A stretch of DNA of 64,000 bases from Diadophis punctatus similis (GCA_023053685.1 JALIGW010000003.1:49743996-49807995); one strand, 5' to 3'. Shown: positions 33,896 through 48,752, counted from the stretch's first letter. Notes: generated from the letters alone by a model not told the origin. Translations and numbers: made by a program.

Positions 33896-34300
33896 GTTGG
33901 AGGGGGGGGGGTCGGGGGAGGCAGGGAAAGAAACAAAGATTGCAGTTACAGATGTCTTTAAGGAAGAAAAAAGATTAAGCCAAGGACTCTGCTGAGGGTC
34001 ATAGCTCAGAGGCATCCTAATTACCTTGTTCTTAGAGATTCTTGTACAGACTTAGAGGGGGGGTCCTGTCACGGAACTCATAGAAAGGGAAAGTTATTAA
34101 ATTGAAATTGTGTGCTTTCTATTGGCCACTATCTCCCCCCTCCTTTCCCCCCTCCAATAGTTTCTCGCTGAAGGTTGCTAGAGAGTTAGTGTTCTTTAGC
34201 AGCCCATCTTTGTCCACATTCTCTCTAGAGACAAAAACAAGGCCATTCCATAACACAAGTGCCCAAAGTCTGGTTAGCAGGAATTACAACATTTGCATAT

Positions 34301-34492
34301 CCCAAAGGTACTTTTTCAAAAGGCAATTGGACTTTCTTGTTTTTCCTTGAAAACGTTTCGCTTCTCATCCAAGAAGCTTCTTCAGTTGTTGTTCTTCTTC
34401 TTCAGAACTGAAGAAGCTTCTTGGATGAGAAGTGAAACGTCTTCAAGGAAAAACAAGAAAGTCCAGTTGCCTTTTGAAAAAGTACCTTTGGG
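34301..34492. repeat. Inverted repeat with 87-bp arms
   Basis: Left arm 34301-34387 and right arm 34406-34492, separated by an 18-bp TTC-rich spacer. The arms differ at only about three positions (for example CAATTGG against CAACTGG complement). Outer ends read CCCAAAGGTACTTTTTC. The inner part contains the AAGAAGCTTCTTGGATGAGA phrase that I have seen as part of a widespread vertebrate repeat, but I cannot name its family. No clear target duplication. Confidence 0.88.
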
Positions 34493-35639
34493 ACATGACC
34501 TGGATGACTGAGGATCACCATAGACAAAGTTTGCATAGCCAACTTCTTGTAGGAAAATACTTGTGAAAACTTTACTTTTGTGGATGTTTCTCTGAATGTG
34601 GTGATGCTGTTTCCCAAGAAACAGCATCTATATCCACTATGACTCTGTCCTTTAAAAATGTTCTCACCTTCAGTAAGTACAGCAATATGTGTTTGGGCAT
34701 GTGCATATTCAATTTAAAAAAACTATTATTAATCCAGGGGTATCGTTCTCCTAATATCAGCCAGAAGATGTGATCTACAGCAGATCTACTATCTGTGTAT
34801 GTTTGGGTGAGGCTGTTTCATATTCACATCAAAACCATTTATCAGCTTTAGGCTTTTTAAAAAATTAGCCCAACAGATTAACTAACTGCATTTCCCAGGG
34901 AAAGGCTGAGGATGAAAACACAGTTTTCCTCAAAATAAATATTTTAGAATAGGCAAAAATATAATATAAAAAGTAGATGCATAATACCAAGGCTTAGTCA
35001 AATAGCGTCATAATTAAAACATCTGAAATTTAAGAGGAAAATTTCAGCTACTGTGAAAGTATCATTTCACTATAGCTCCGTATAGTTACCCTATATATGT
35101 CTTTGAATTTGAAATCATATGATTCATCTCAAACCCTATACCTAATTATGGCTCCCCTGAAGTGTTCATCCCATCCCATCCCATCTCATCCCTTTAGCAT
35201 TAAAGAAATGAGCTACACCGAAGGTAGCATGAAGGCAGTACACGGCCGCATTGATACTCCCAGTATTTTGCAAAGACTCCCTACAGTAGGGAATAATCTG
35301 CAATGCCTAAACACAACTTTTTCGATTCCATCCTCTCTACCTTAGCGACAATATTATTAGGCCTATTGACCTTGCTGTGTAGGTAGCCAACTACAACAAA
35401 GGCAAGCAGTCAACACAAATACCCAAACAAACTGCCTGCCTCTTCATTCCCCCCATTTGTTTGCTAACTACAGGAAAAGAGTTGAAGGACCTTCTCCGTT
35501 GTAACATGCACAGGAATGGAACAGCAGCGGTAAGAATATACCCCTTGCTGCCGCCAGGAAAAAGGAAGCACTGAATCTCTGCTCAAAAGGGCTGAACATT
35601 GGCAAGAGTGTTCTGTCACTTTTGCGCACAGTAATCCAC
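34493..35639. other. Unique sequence, no gene recognised
   Basis: The short (CATCC)n-like run at 35168-35192 is the only simple repeat seen. Nothing else recognised. Confidence 0.4.
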
Positions 35640-36140
35640 TGTGCCACTGAGTCCCATCAGAGGGATTTTGAAAACTTAAATGATTGAAAGCACAAGAGCA
35701 CCAGCTTAAGGTTCCCAGCCAGCCCAGACATCCTAATTAGCTTTACACACACTCCCACTCAGAGAGAAGAGAGCACATACAGAAAAAGGACTGTCACACT
35801 GTTTTTCTCTCTTTCTAAAAGCGTGGCGGTGCTTACCAGCTTTCCCACTGTGACACCTCTCATGGTAGTTAATTAGAATCATGTCACTGATTGGACCCTG
35901 ACAGACATTCGGCCTGTATCTTGCCACAACCCACTCCCCTCCCAGGCTAACATTAGTTGTGCAAAGCACCTCTCTGCTTCCAAAAGCTTTTTATAGTGTC
36001 CTGGACAGAAACTCCTCCTTGCCAGAAATGTAGGCCATACTGCCTCCCTCACAGAACATCCGCTCCACCTGTTTTGAGCTGCCTGACCTTTAGCAGCACT
36101 AATTCAAAATGACACTGCTCATTTAATGACATTTCTCTTG
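35640..36140. promoter_or_regulatory. Candidate conserved noncoding element
   Basis: Repeat-free, GC-balanced sequence. It contains CCTAATTAGC near 35731 and GTTAATTAGAATC at 35868, the latter part of a block duplicated at 38235 (see findings). No frame with domains. Inference, moderately supported by the duplication. Confidence 0.38.
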
Positions 36141-38149
36141 ATTTTTTGTTTTAGTCTCTTTTAATTATTTAACTCTGGAGCCTTTGGCCCTTTTCTTTCA
36201 ACTGTAAGAGAGTTTGCCCCCTTTTTCACAAAGCTGGTTTAGGACAGCACCTCAGCTCTGTCCATTCTTGTCATTATCACATGAGCACAAAGGGCATTCA
36301 CAGCAAATAATAATAATAAAAAAAGAAGGGACATTGATCAAAGATGTTCCTTAATATGCAAAATATCAAATAGAGAAATTGCAAAGTAGTTACAGACATC
36401 TGTAGCAGTGATTTTGAAGGAACTGTCTTGACAACTTCCTTTGTTCTGTAATCCAGCATTACACATTAGCAAGGCCTCTTTTGGACACAGACTGCAGTTC
36501 ATCATTATTTTACAGTTGCCTGACAAGCAGTTTACCACTTCTTCCCCACCCCCCCTAAAACTGGAGACATGATATTTTAGGTTATGGAGAATTCTGAAGG
36601 GGTCTATTCTTAGGGAGTAGAATAATCCCATTCTTCACCCAGGATCTTCATACCACCGTAGATCCCATGGTTAACCAAGGCCTCCCTTCTGGAACCATAT
36701 AACACAGGAGGGGAAAAAATATTGGGGAAAATTACATGAATGCCCAGAGACATGAGAAAACCACCATATTCAGCCTGTAATCCTATAACCGCTAAATGTA
36801 ATTCAGCTGTGAGATTTCCTGTCAAAGCAACCTACATGCAGAGCAAGGATAACGGGAAGAAGCTGAACAACTTTAATCACTGTATATTTGTTAATGCTTG
36901 AAGCCCTCCCAAACCAGTGAGACTTTTCAACCTAAAATGTAGAGCTTGACTGAACCCCTTCCTAGACAGATTATCCTAAACTGACCACTGTTATATAAAC
37001 AATATCCTGATGTTTCTGTGAGACACTCTCTCTCGGAGAAATGTTTGACAAGTAATATTTTGATTTAGCCTCCCAAATTCCTTTACACTTAGAGCTGTCA
37101 AGGTCACAGTGACTTGGGTGACGAAGGGAGCTGAAGACTGGTTGCCATGATCAGTGACTCTTAAAGTGGAGGTAATTACCCCCAAGGGGATAATTTGAGA
37201 GTATCCAGGGGGTAATGGAACAATTTATAATTGCCTGTTTGAGGGTTGAGGATCCAGTCTGGGACTGCTGCTGTTGAGATTCTTGTGTAAAACAATAGAA
37301 TCTGGGGTTTTTGTGGTGGTAATGACATTATCTGAGAGTGGAAAAAAGAGTTATTGAGTGAAACAGTTTAAGGACAACTGATCTAAGCAAAGGCTCATGA
37401 CCTGAACACCAGCTCCTAGACCATGAGCAGCAGCTCCATTTTTAAATAATCCCTTCTAAGAAAAGCTGAACAACAGAAATACATCTTTAAAGTATACGAT
37501 TCCCATAGTACTTTTTTTTTTCAAAAAGGAGGGGATTCAATTCTCTAAGAAGACCAAATCATAAACATTTGTAATTTGCCAAAATATGATATTAAACTTT
37601 TAGTTTATCTTGTTTAATAAACTTAGGTTGGAAATTTGGAAACGTTTTGATAGTGGAAGGTAAAGAAAAATAAGGTTTTCTGGTTTTGATAATCCTATAA
37701 TAATGATATGGCAATGAAAAACCACAGATGAGCGAAGCAATTGGGCATATCAGTGAAGCATATTTTAGAGGATTTCATATGTTCTTAGGTAGAATAGCTG
37801 TGAGTAATATGAGCTAGAAATTTTTGCACAGAAATACACAGATTTTTTTAAAATTTTATAACAAAATTATTTTGTGTTTTAGAAACAGGTTTCTTATTAT
37901 TTTGAGAGAGGGAGGGAGGGAGGGAGAGCGGGAGGGAGGTAGTGTACTTCAAAACTTTATTCCCTGAATCAAAAAATTCAGTTCAAATACTGCATTTTTG
38001 GCTCTTAAAAAAGTGCTATTTATTTACACACCTCATAAAATTAGCTGGACCATTTAAGATTATTTATTTCTTAAACTGATAACATATTAAAACATCAGTT
38101 ACATATACACCAAAATCAGTCAAGCCATGCTTCTCCAAAACAAACGCTC
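36141..38149. other. Unique sequence, no gene recognised
   Basis: Contains an imperfect oestrogen-response-like palindrome GGTCACAGTGACT at 37102-37114 and a (GAGG)n-like run at 37905-37940. Otherwise nothing recognised. Confidence 0.4.
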
Positions 38150-38545
38150 CATAGAGAATGATGCAATTGTAAAGGATAAGAGGCTGCACCTTGGCAGTTC
38201 CCTATGGGGTTGGTGAGTGGACAGCTTGGTAGGAGTTAATTAGAATCTTGTCACTAAGTAAATGCACCCTGCCTGGACTCTGACAAATGCTCTACTCTGA
38301 CACTGGGGGCCAGGAGACAATCCACATCAAGCTACTGCAGGATGACCCTTTTAACACCAAGAGTAAACTCACTGCACAGCAAGTTGAAGCTCATTAAAAC
38401 TGTCTACTCTGTGAGCATCCCATTAACCTCCCTGTTAAAAACACACAATCCCTCTTCTTTTCTTGCAGGCCTAATTAATGCCCAGGATCTGGAACAATGT
38501 AACACCCTAACCTTCCTAGATTTCCAATAAGTAAATGAAAAAAGG
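38150..38545. promoter_or_regulatory. Candidate conserved noncoding element, paralogous to 35640-36140
   Basis: Shares GTTAATTAGAATCTTGTCAC at 38235 and then TGGACTCTGACAAATGC near 38274 with the block at 35868-35910, in the same order. Other features are AAGCTCATTAAAACTG and GGCCTAATTAATGCCC. No coding frame with a domain. Inference. Confidence 0.38.
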
Positions 38546-38810
38546 AAGGGGGGAGCCAGAAGGATTCGTGTGTATCACCTACATCTCACACCATATTGGT
38601 GGTTGACCCTTTCAAATAGGTAGGCTGTCTTATGAGGCTTACCTTGAGCTAAGGGAGGTTGCCTGGGCTTAATCAGCAATATAATTAGACTGTCCTTTGG
38701 CTACATATTTCCATGGGTTGACTTGATAGGCTTGTACATTCTATTTCTAAATTTGATTTGCAAACTGGAGATGATTGCTAGAGTATGCATATACTGTAAG
38801 TGTGTACAGA

Positions 38811-39200
38811 TAGTCCTCGACTTATGACCACAATTGAGCCCAAAATTTATGTTGCTAAGTAAGGCATTTGTTAAGTGAGCTTTGCCCCATTTTATGACCT
38901 TTCTTACCACAGTTGTTGAGTGAATCATTGCAATCATTAAATTAGTAACACGGTCATTACGTGAATATGGCTTTCCCACTGACGTTGATTTGTCAGAAGG
39001 TTGCAAAAGCTGATCACATGACCCCAAGACACTGCAACCGTCATAAATACGAACCAGTTGCCAAGCATCCGACTTTTGATCACGTGACCAAGGGAATGCT
39101 GCAATGGTCGTAAGTGTGGAAAACGGTCATAGGTCACTTTTGTCAGTGCTGTTGTAACTTTGAACAGTCATTAAATGAACTGTTGTGATTCGATATCTAT
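38811..39200 (+). mobile_element. MITE-like interspersed repeat, family A
   Basis: Begins ACAGATAGTCCTCGACTTAT, then GACCACAATTGAGCCCAAAA. Later it contains CACATGACCCCAAGACACTG and GATCACGTGACCAAGG, and closes with TTTGAACAGTCATTAAATGAACTG. It aligns along its length with 55516-55905. Better-preserved ends elsewhere (GTCGAGGACTACCTG at 55890) are inverted relative to the start, so short TIRs are inferred. Confidence 0.75.
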
Positions 39201-39602
39201 CTGTGCACTGTATTACCCTGGCAAGCTTTAAAAAACACCCTGCATGACACTCTTTCTCTTCCACCTATAAATAGTTCCGTAGTCAGTGATGGCTTCTGTC
39301 TTAAAAGTTTAAGCAACGTAGCCTAGCACAGTGTTTTTCAACCACTGTGCCGCGGCACACTAGTGTGCCGTGACATAGTGTAAGGTGTGCCGTGGGTAAA
39401 ACACCCGCCGGGTGTTTTTGCTACGGGACATCTCTGTGTCCCGAAAGTTGGTTTCGGGACACAGAGATGCCTCTATTACCGTATTTATTGGCGTATAACA
39501 CGCAGTTTTAAAACTAAAATTACAAGCCAAAACTCTACCTGCGTGTTAAACGCCGATCCCAGCTGATTCACCGCTCTGGGGGCAGCTCAAAAACGGGCGG
39601 GT

Positions 39603-40193
39603 GCATCCCTGCTGTTCTCCGGCCAAGCGGCCGAAGGAGCCCTGGAGCCCTGACGCCGCCCTGCATCTCGGTCTCTTGGGGCTTGTCCGGCAGCCTGCTG
39701 GGAAGGCTGCGACGCAGGGAGGGAAGGAGCTGCTATTGCCGCTCCGGCATGTCTCTGTGGCTGACCAGGGAGCCGCGTCCTTGTTAACAATAGAGAAGCT
39801 GCGCGGAGCAGAGGCGCCTGGCGAGCGAGGTGAGTGGCTACATCGGCTGCAGGCTCCTGCCCGCGTCTCCCGCCCGCCCGCCTCTCATTCTTTTAAATGC
39901 TAAGGCAAGAGGTGGGCAAGCGGGCGGGAGACGCGGGCAGGAGCCTGCCGCCGATGCAGCCACTCGCCTCGCTCGCCAGGCGCCTCTGCTCCGCGCAGCT
40001 TCTCCATTGTTAACAAGGACGCGGCTCCCTGGTCAGCCACAGAGACATGCCGGAGCGGCAATAGCAGCTCCTTCCCTCCCTGCGTCGCAGCCTTCCCAGC
40101 AGGCTGCCGGACAAGCCCCAAGAGACCGAGATGCAGGGCGGCGTCAGGGCTCCAGGGCTCCTTCGCCGCTTGGCCGGAGAACAGCAGGGATGC
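39603..40193. repeat. CpG-rich palindrome with about 283-bp arms
   Basis: Left arm 39603-39885 and right arm 39908-40193 are near-perfect reverse complements, including CTCCGGCCAAGCGGC and CTGCGTCGCAGCC-type phrases. Differences are a few single-base changes and small indels at the inner ends. The spacer is about 22 bp and A/T-rich (39886-39907). Base composition (very GC-rich, many CpG) is unlike the flanks. Each arm can be read as an Ala/Arg/Pro-rich open frame, but I recognise no protein. It may be captured CpG-island DNA. Confidence 0.88.
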
Positions 40194-40280
40194 TGCCATG
40201 GTCTGGGACTCAGTCGGGTGGCTGCAGCCCCGCGGGAGACGGCAACAGAGGTTCCTTCTTTCTCCTACAGGGAGAAAGAC

Positions 40281-40379
40281 AGAAGGAAGGAAGGAAGGAA
40301 GGAAGGAAGGAAGGAAGGAAGGAAGGAAGGAAGGAAGGAAGGAAGGAAGGAAGGAAGGAAGGAAGGAAGGAAGGAAGGA
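40281..40379. repeat. (GGAA)n microsatellite
   Basis: A nearly pure GGAA tetranucleotide array of about 99 bp inside the hAT element. Confidence 0.97.
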
Positions 40380-40397
40380 GAAGACAGACAGACGGAC

Positions 40398-40444
<47 letters not shown>

Positions 40445-40552
40445 AATAAAGAAAGAAAGAAAGAAAGAAAGAGAAGTTAGGAAGGAAGACAGACAGAAAG
40501 AAAGAAAGAAAAAGAAAGAAAGAAAGAAAGAAAGACAGAAAGACAGAAAGAC

Positions 40553-40615
<63 letters not shown>

Positions 40616-40815
40616 AAAAGAAAGAAGTTAGAAAGGAAGGAAGACAGAAAGAAAGAAAAAGAGATGTTAGGAAGGAAGGAAAGAAGAAGAAAGAAGACAG
40701 ACAGACAGAAAGAAAGAAGTTAGGAAGGAAGGAAGACAGAAAGAAAGAAAAAGAGATGTTAGGAAGGAAGAAAGAAGAAGAAAGAAGACAGACAGACAGA
40801 CAGAAAGAAAGAAAA
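40380..40815. repeat. (GAAA)n-rich variable simple repeat
   Basis: Imperfect GAAA arrays interspersed with GACA and GGAAGGAA units. A higher-order unit recurs (GTTAGGAAGGAA... near 40475, 40627, 40667, 40720, 40757). Purine-only on one strand for most of its length. Confidence 0.95.
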
Positions 40816-40989
40816 AATAATTTCTTTTTGTTTATTTGATTCCTATTCAAGAGAATTACTTTATATATAGTCAATATAGGCACAGAGTTAATTTTTTTTA
40901 ACATTTTCTAATGGTGGTGTGCCTCGTGATTTTTTTCATGAAAAAAGTGTGCCTTTGCACAAAAAAGGTTGAAAAACACTGGCCTAGCA

Positions 40990-42205
40990 TATGAGTACTA
41001 ATTTACAGATGGCCAAGGAGGAAAGGTTTTGAAAGATTTACAGAGGAAAAATACAAAAAAAAAATAGGCACACTGAACCCTCCACCCACATTTCAGCATG
41101 GCTGAATAACCAGAATTCACAGTCATTGAGCATTGATGTCTAGAAGGGCCTGGCTGCCTCAGACTCTGCCCATTCTATAGAGAGGGATAGTCAAAAGAAC
41201 ATCTGCTACCGTTCTGACTTGTACATAGTTGAGGTATTCAGGAATTCATTGGCTGTCACCACTGGCAACTATGACCACAGCTCTACTCTACAAATGTCTG
41301 TTTTTTTTAAAGGAAAGGTAGGAGAAGAACTCAGTGTCATTTCAAGTCCTTTCCAGGAAATCACATAAAGCCAAAAGCCTGGAAAATGTAAGATTGACTT
41401 CCAAGAGAATAGGTGCTGTTGAGATTTGTCAGAAATCTCATCTTTGAACCACTATGCAAGGAGAATGAACAGAACCCAAGGGACTCTTACTTTGCTAACT
41501 ACCGGTAGCAGACAAGGAAAGGGGGGGGGGCGGGTTTACCTTTGCCCATTTTTCAGTCACTCTCAGTAATATAAAGAAACTGCATCCAAAATATGCCAGT
41601 ATGGTAGTATGCCAGTATGGTATCAGACAATCAGACATAATATTTATATCTCATTCACACAAAAAATATTGCTGAAGAAAAAATAAGGAAAGTAAAGCTG
41701 GCAATAAGAATCTCATCAAAAACCAACTGCATACAGATGTTCGGTAACATTTGGGAAACAAACTGTAGTAGTAGTACCCTGCAGACTGATGTGTAGAAAT
41801 ACTGCAAAAATAAGCTGTGAGTACTTTTGGAATGAGAGTTAAGCAAAACTGGGGAAATGTTATATGAATCACTAGTGAGTCCCCTTTTCTCATACTTAGC
41901 AAAAGATCTATGAAACAAATGGATCGTTAGAATGTTTCACTAATGTCCAGTATTTTTCATGTGATCAATATAGGAATTATTGGCCTTTCTAATGGGCTTG
42001 GTTTCCTTACGTTACAACATATTCAGATTAGTTTTGTTGGGGAAATTTCAAGAATACATATGTAATTTTTGATTGACAAGTATTATTCAAAAATTGGGGG
42101 GATGGGACAGACCAACACAACTTCAAAATTGGACAGTTCATCCCACCACAATTTTCTAGACAAAAACTATACTTGAAAATGACTTATATCAAAATATAAA
42201 AATCA
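40990..42205. other. Unique sequence, no gene recognised
   Basis: A G run lies at 41521-41530. The phrase GCCAGTATGGTA is tandemly repeated near 41595-41620. No other feature identified. Confidence 0.4.
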
Positions 42206-42213
42206 AGTTAAGG

Positions 42214-42540
42214 CAGAGGTGGGTTTCTCCCGGTTCGGACTGGTTCACCCAAACCGGTAGCAAACCGCTGGTGATGTCATGGAGCCGGTTCGGTCGGTGC
42301 CGGTCCGTGGACGCCGCCTTTTTTGGGGGGAGGAATTTTTTCTGATTTTTTTCTTCTGCGCATGCGCAGAAACTGAGTTTCCGGCACTGTGCATGCACGG
42401 CCATCTTGTTTTTGGCTTTTTTTTTTTTTTTGCATCTAAAAAAAAATTTCAGCACTGCACTTGAAACACGCGCGCACCCACGAGGCGCGCCCACATGGCA
42501 CAGGAGGAAGCAAACTGAGGTAAGTTAGAACCCACCCCTG
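42214..42540. mobile_element. hAT-type MITE, family of 27366
   Basis: Left end CAGAGGTGGGTTTC, right end AGAACCCACCCCTG. The flanking 8-mers AGTTAAGG (42206-42213) and AGTGAGGG (42541-42548) match at 6 of 8, so the copy is older. The interior contains AACCGGTAGCAAACCG and a T-run (42417-42432). Confidence 0.8.
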
Positions 42541-42892
42541 AGTGAGGGTAGAGATAAGATATTTCCCCCTCTGAACTAAACTTCATGCACACACTATTAG
42601 TTTCACTGTGCTTAGTGCTTTAGGTTTAACTGCTGACTAATCCCATCAAGCATAGTGGCTAATGATAAGGCTGATCAGCTTCCTTCTAAGTATCAATAAA
42701 CACATATAAACACTGTGAAAGAATGAAGGGGAATGAGTGATTTTCCATAGGAGCCAATAGTATACAGATATTCTCTTGCAAACTCAAAACAAATTATAAC
42801 AAATATTGTTAAAGTCCTTCTCTCATCAAATAATATTTCAGGATAACTGTGGTCCACAATCTGTTTTTCCTTGGCCACAATTCATCCTACAG

Positions 42893-46862
<3,970 letters not shown>

Positions 46863-46914
<52 letters not shown>

Positions 46915-46941
46915 CATTTCTCTCTCTCTCTCTCTCTCTCT
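46863..46941. repeat. (CA)n and (TC)n microsatellites
   Basis: A pure (AC)n array at 46863-46912 (25 units), then a short spacer and (TC)n at about 46919-46941. Confidence 0.97.
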
Positions 46942-47139
46942 TTTTCTCCAGTCTGATATTTCTTATTAGGAAATTATTTAATTTAAAAAATACCTCCTGG
47001 GAAGGAAGTTCACTCTCCATATCTGCTGACACTGTTCATTTAAAATAAGAGGACAACCGTATAGCAATGTTTTTGCTAAGGCTGTAGATTTATTTCATCA
47101 ATTTAAAAATGCTACTATATTTCTAGTTAGCTCTGTGAG

Positions 47140-47310
47140 CTGATTGCCGTAAAACTACAAGGGGGAGAAGTCTGTGCCAGGGCCCTACTTCATTACCTAT
47201 CCCAAAAGCTGCTCTCAGCTTCCACACTCAGTGTGTAATTCATGAAATAAGGTCAGCAGCCTCTCTAAATAAATGGGCAGTAGTGCTGTGCTGCTACCAC
47301 TAATAAGAAC
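47140..47310. promoter_or_regulatory. Candidate conserved noncoding element
   Basis: GC-balanced, repeat-free sequence between A/T-rich flanks, with GTGTGTAATTCATGAAATAAG near 47231 and AATCACTTTAAATGG near 47311. No coding frame. Inference only. Confidence 0.25.
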
Positions 47311-47632
47311 AATCACTTTAAATGGCCAGTTGGGGGTCTAGGAGGGACAAAACAGCACTTCACTATACCTGATCTTGCCAAAAGGACTTGCTGCCACACA
47401 AAAACACGTGCATGCACACATGCACGCGCGTGTGCGCGCACACACACTTATCTATTGTGCTATTTTCTTTTGGGGAACCAACATTATGCAAAACAAAGAA
47501 AAAAGTAAAAAATGGTAGGAGGGAGAGAGGAAAAAATCCAATGTTTCTAACATATTTATAATTTATCATTAAATACCCATTAAAAACCAGACATCATTTA
47601 TATTTGTCTCAGTTCCATTTATTGCTTTGACC

Positions 47633-47870
47633 ATTTGTTTATTTGTTTGTTGATTGATTTGTTTATTTGTTTGTTGATTTCTCAAGGCAGTGAACATACC
47701 TAATATTTCTTCCTCCTATTCCACAACAACAACCCTGTGAGGTGAGTTGGACTGAGACAGAATGAATGGCCAAAGTCACACAGGAAGCTTTCATGCCAAA
47801 GGCGGGACTAGAACTCACAGTCTCCCGGTTTCTAGCATGGTGCCTTAATCACGAAACCAAACTTGTTCCT
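47633..47870 (-). mobile_element. tRNA-derived SINE, Sauria-like, with head
   Basis: On the minus strand the head reads GTTTCGTGATTAAGGCACCAT (tRNA A-box region), then GAGTTCTAGTCCCGCC (B-box region). Then come GTGTGACTTTGGCCATTC and CAACTCACCTCACAGGGTTG. Tail TTTG-repeat on the plus strand at 47636-47680. Near-complete copy. Confidence 0.85.
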
Positions 47871-48121
47871 TCGTATGCTTTACTTCCTCTAAATTATTGA
47901 TACCCCAGTCAGCAAGCAACCCCCAACTCCAGATTTATGCAAAATAATAGTTCAATCTTACTCAGTTTATCATATGCTATTTTCAAAACCAATAAATTAC
48001 ATTCATGGACTTCTTAATGTCCTGATGCAGAATCTAAATATTTGGTCTGCATCTGCCTTACATAAACCCGCACTGCCTTTCCCAAATTTTGCTCATTGTC
48101 ATATTTCTTCTCCTTTTAGCA

Positions 48122-48365
48122 CTAGCAATAGCACTTAAGACTTATATACCGCTTCACAGTGCTTTGCAGCCCTCTCTAAGTGGTTTACAGAGTCAGCATA
48201 TTGCCCCCAACAATCTGGGTCCTCATTTTACCGACCTCGGAAGGATGGAAGGCTGAGTCAACCTTGAGCCTGGTGAGATTCGATCTGCCAAACTGCTGGC
48301 AGCCGGTGATCAGCAGAAGTAGCCTGCAGTACTGCACTCTAACCATTGCGCCACAGTGGCTCTTA
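48122..48365 (-). mobile_element. tRNA-derived squamate SINE
   Basis: On the minus strand the head reads GAGCCACTGTGGCGCAATGG (A-box), then GATCGAATCTCACC (B-box). The body and tail match 27029-27253 closely, so this is a well-preserved copy. Plus-strand landmarks are ATACCGCTTCACAGTGCTTT and CAACAATCTGGGTCCTCATT. Confidence 0.92.
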
Positions 48366-48752
48366 GATATGTTTAGTTCTCCTAAACATTTTCCCAGACC
48401 CACTTGTCAAACAAATCTGTTTGTAGTTCTAACATTCTCTTGCCATTTTTCCTTTTTGCAGTTATTTTCAACATTCACAGAGCATTTATGTTGTTAGTCA
48501 ATTAAGTTTCCAGGTAATTTGCAAACATAAAATACAACAAAAGCCACAAAACATAAAACACAGAAACACACTACCAAACCTAGGCCACCAAGAAAAATCC
48601 CAACCCAAAACAGCAAACTAATATCACTACTAAAATTCATAAAGTTGCCTGAAAAAGATAATTTTAATGGTTTTAAAAATGACCAAAAGTGAAGAGGACA
48701 TATGACCCTCTAGGGATTGGGCATTCCATGTATTAGGAGCTTTCCTTTAGTT

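Larger units (their letters stand above)
39329..40981. mobile_element. hAT-type element, 1.65 kb, perfect ends and target duplication
   Basis: Termini CAGTGTTTTTCAACC and GGTTGAAAAACACTG are perfect inverted repeats. The flanking 8-mer GCCTAGCA is identical at 39321-39328 and 40982-40989. After the left end come an 18-bp-arm hairpin (39429-39446 with 39452-39469) and a 16-bp inverted motif (39490-39505 with 39539-39554, one mismatch). A large CpG-rich palindrome follows (39603-40193), then about 540 bp of purine-rich simple repeat. There is no transposase ORF, so it is non-autonomous and internally rebuilt. Target duplication with no mismatch suggests a fairly young insertion. Confidence 0.92.

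Noticed and set aside
40281..40815. CRISPR-like or satellite array
   Set aside because: Repeat units are 4 bp with degenerate larger units. There are no spacers of uniform length, and the host is a vertebrate.
39900..40904. 334-codon open frame on the minus strand and 166-216-codon frames on the plus strand
   Set aside because: They are translations of the GGAA/GAAA microsatellite and the CpG palindrome (Ser-Phe-Leu or Lys-Glu-Arg repeats), not genes.
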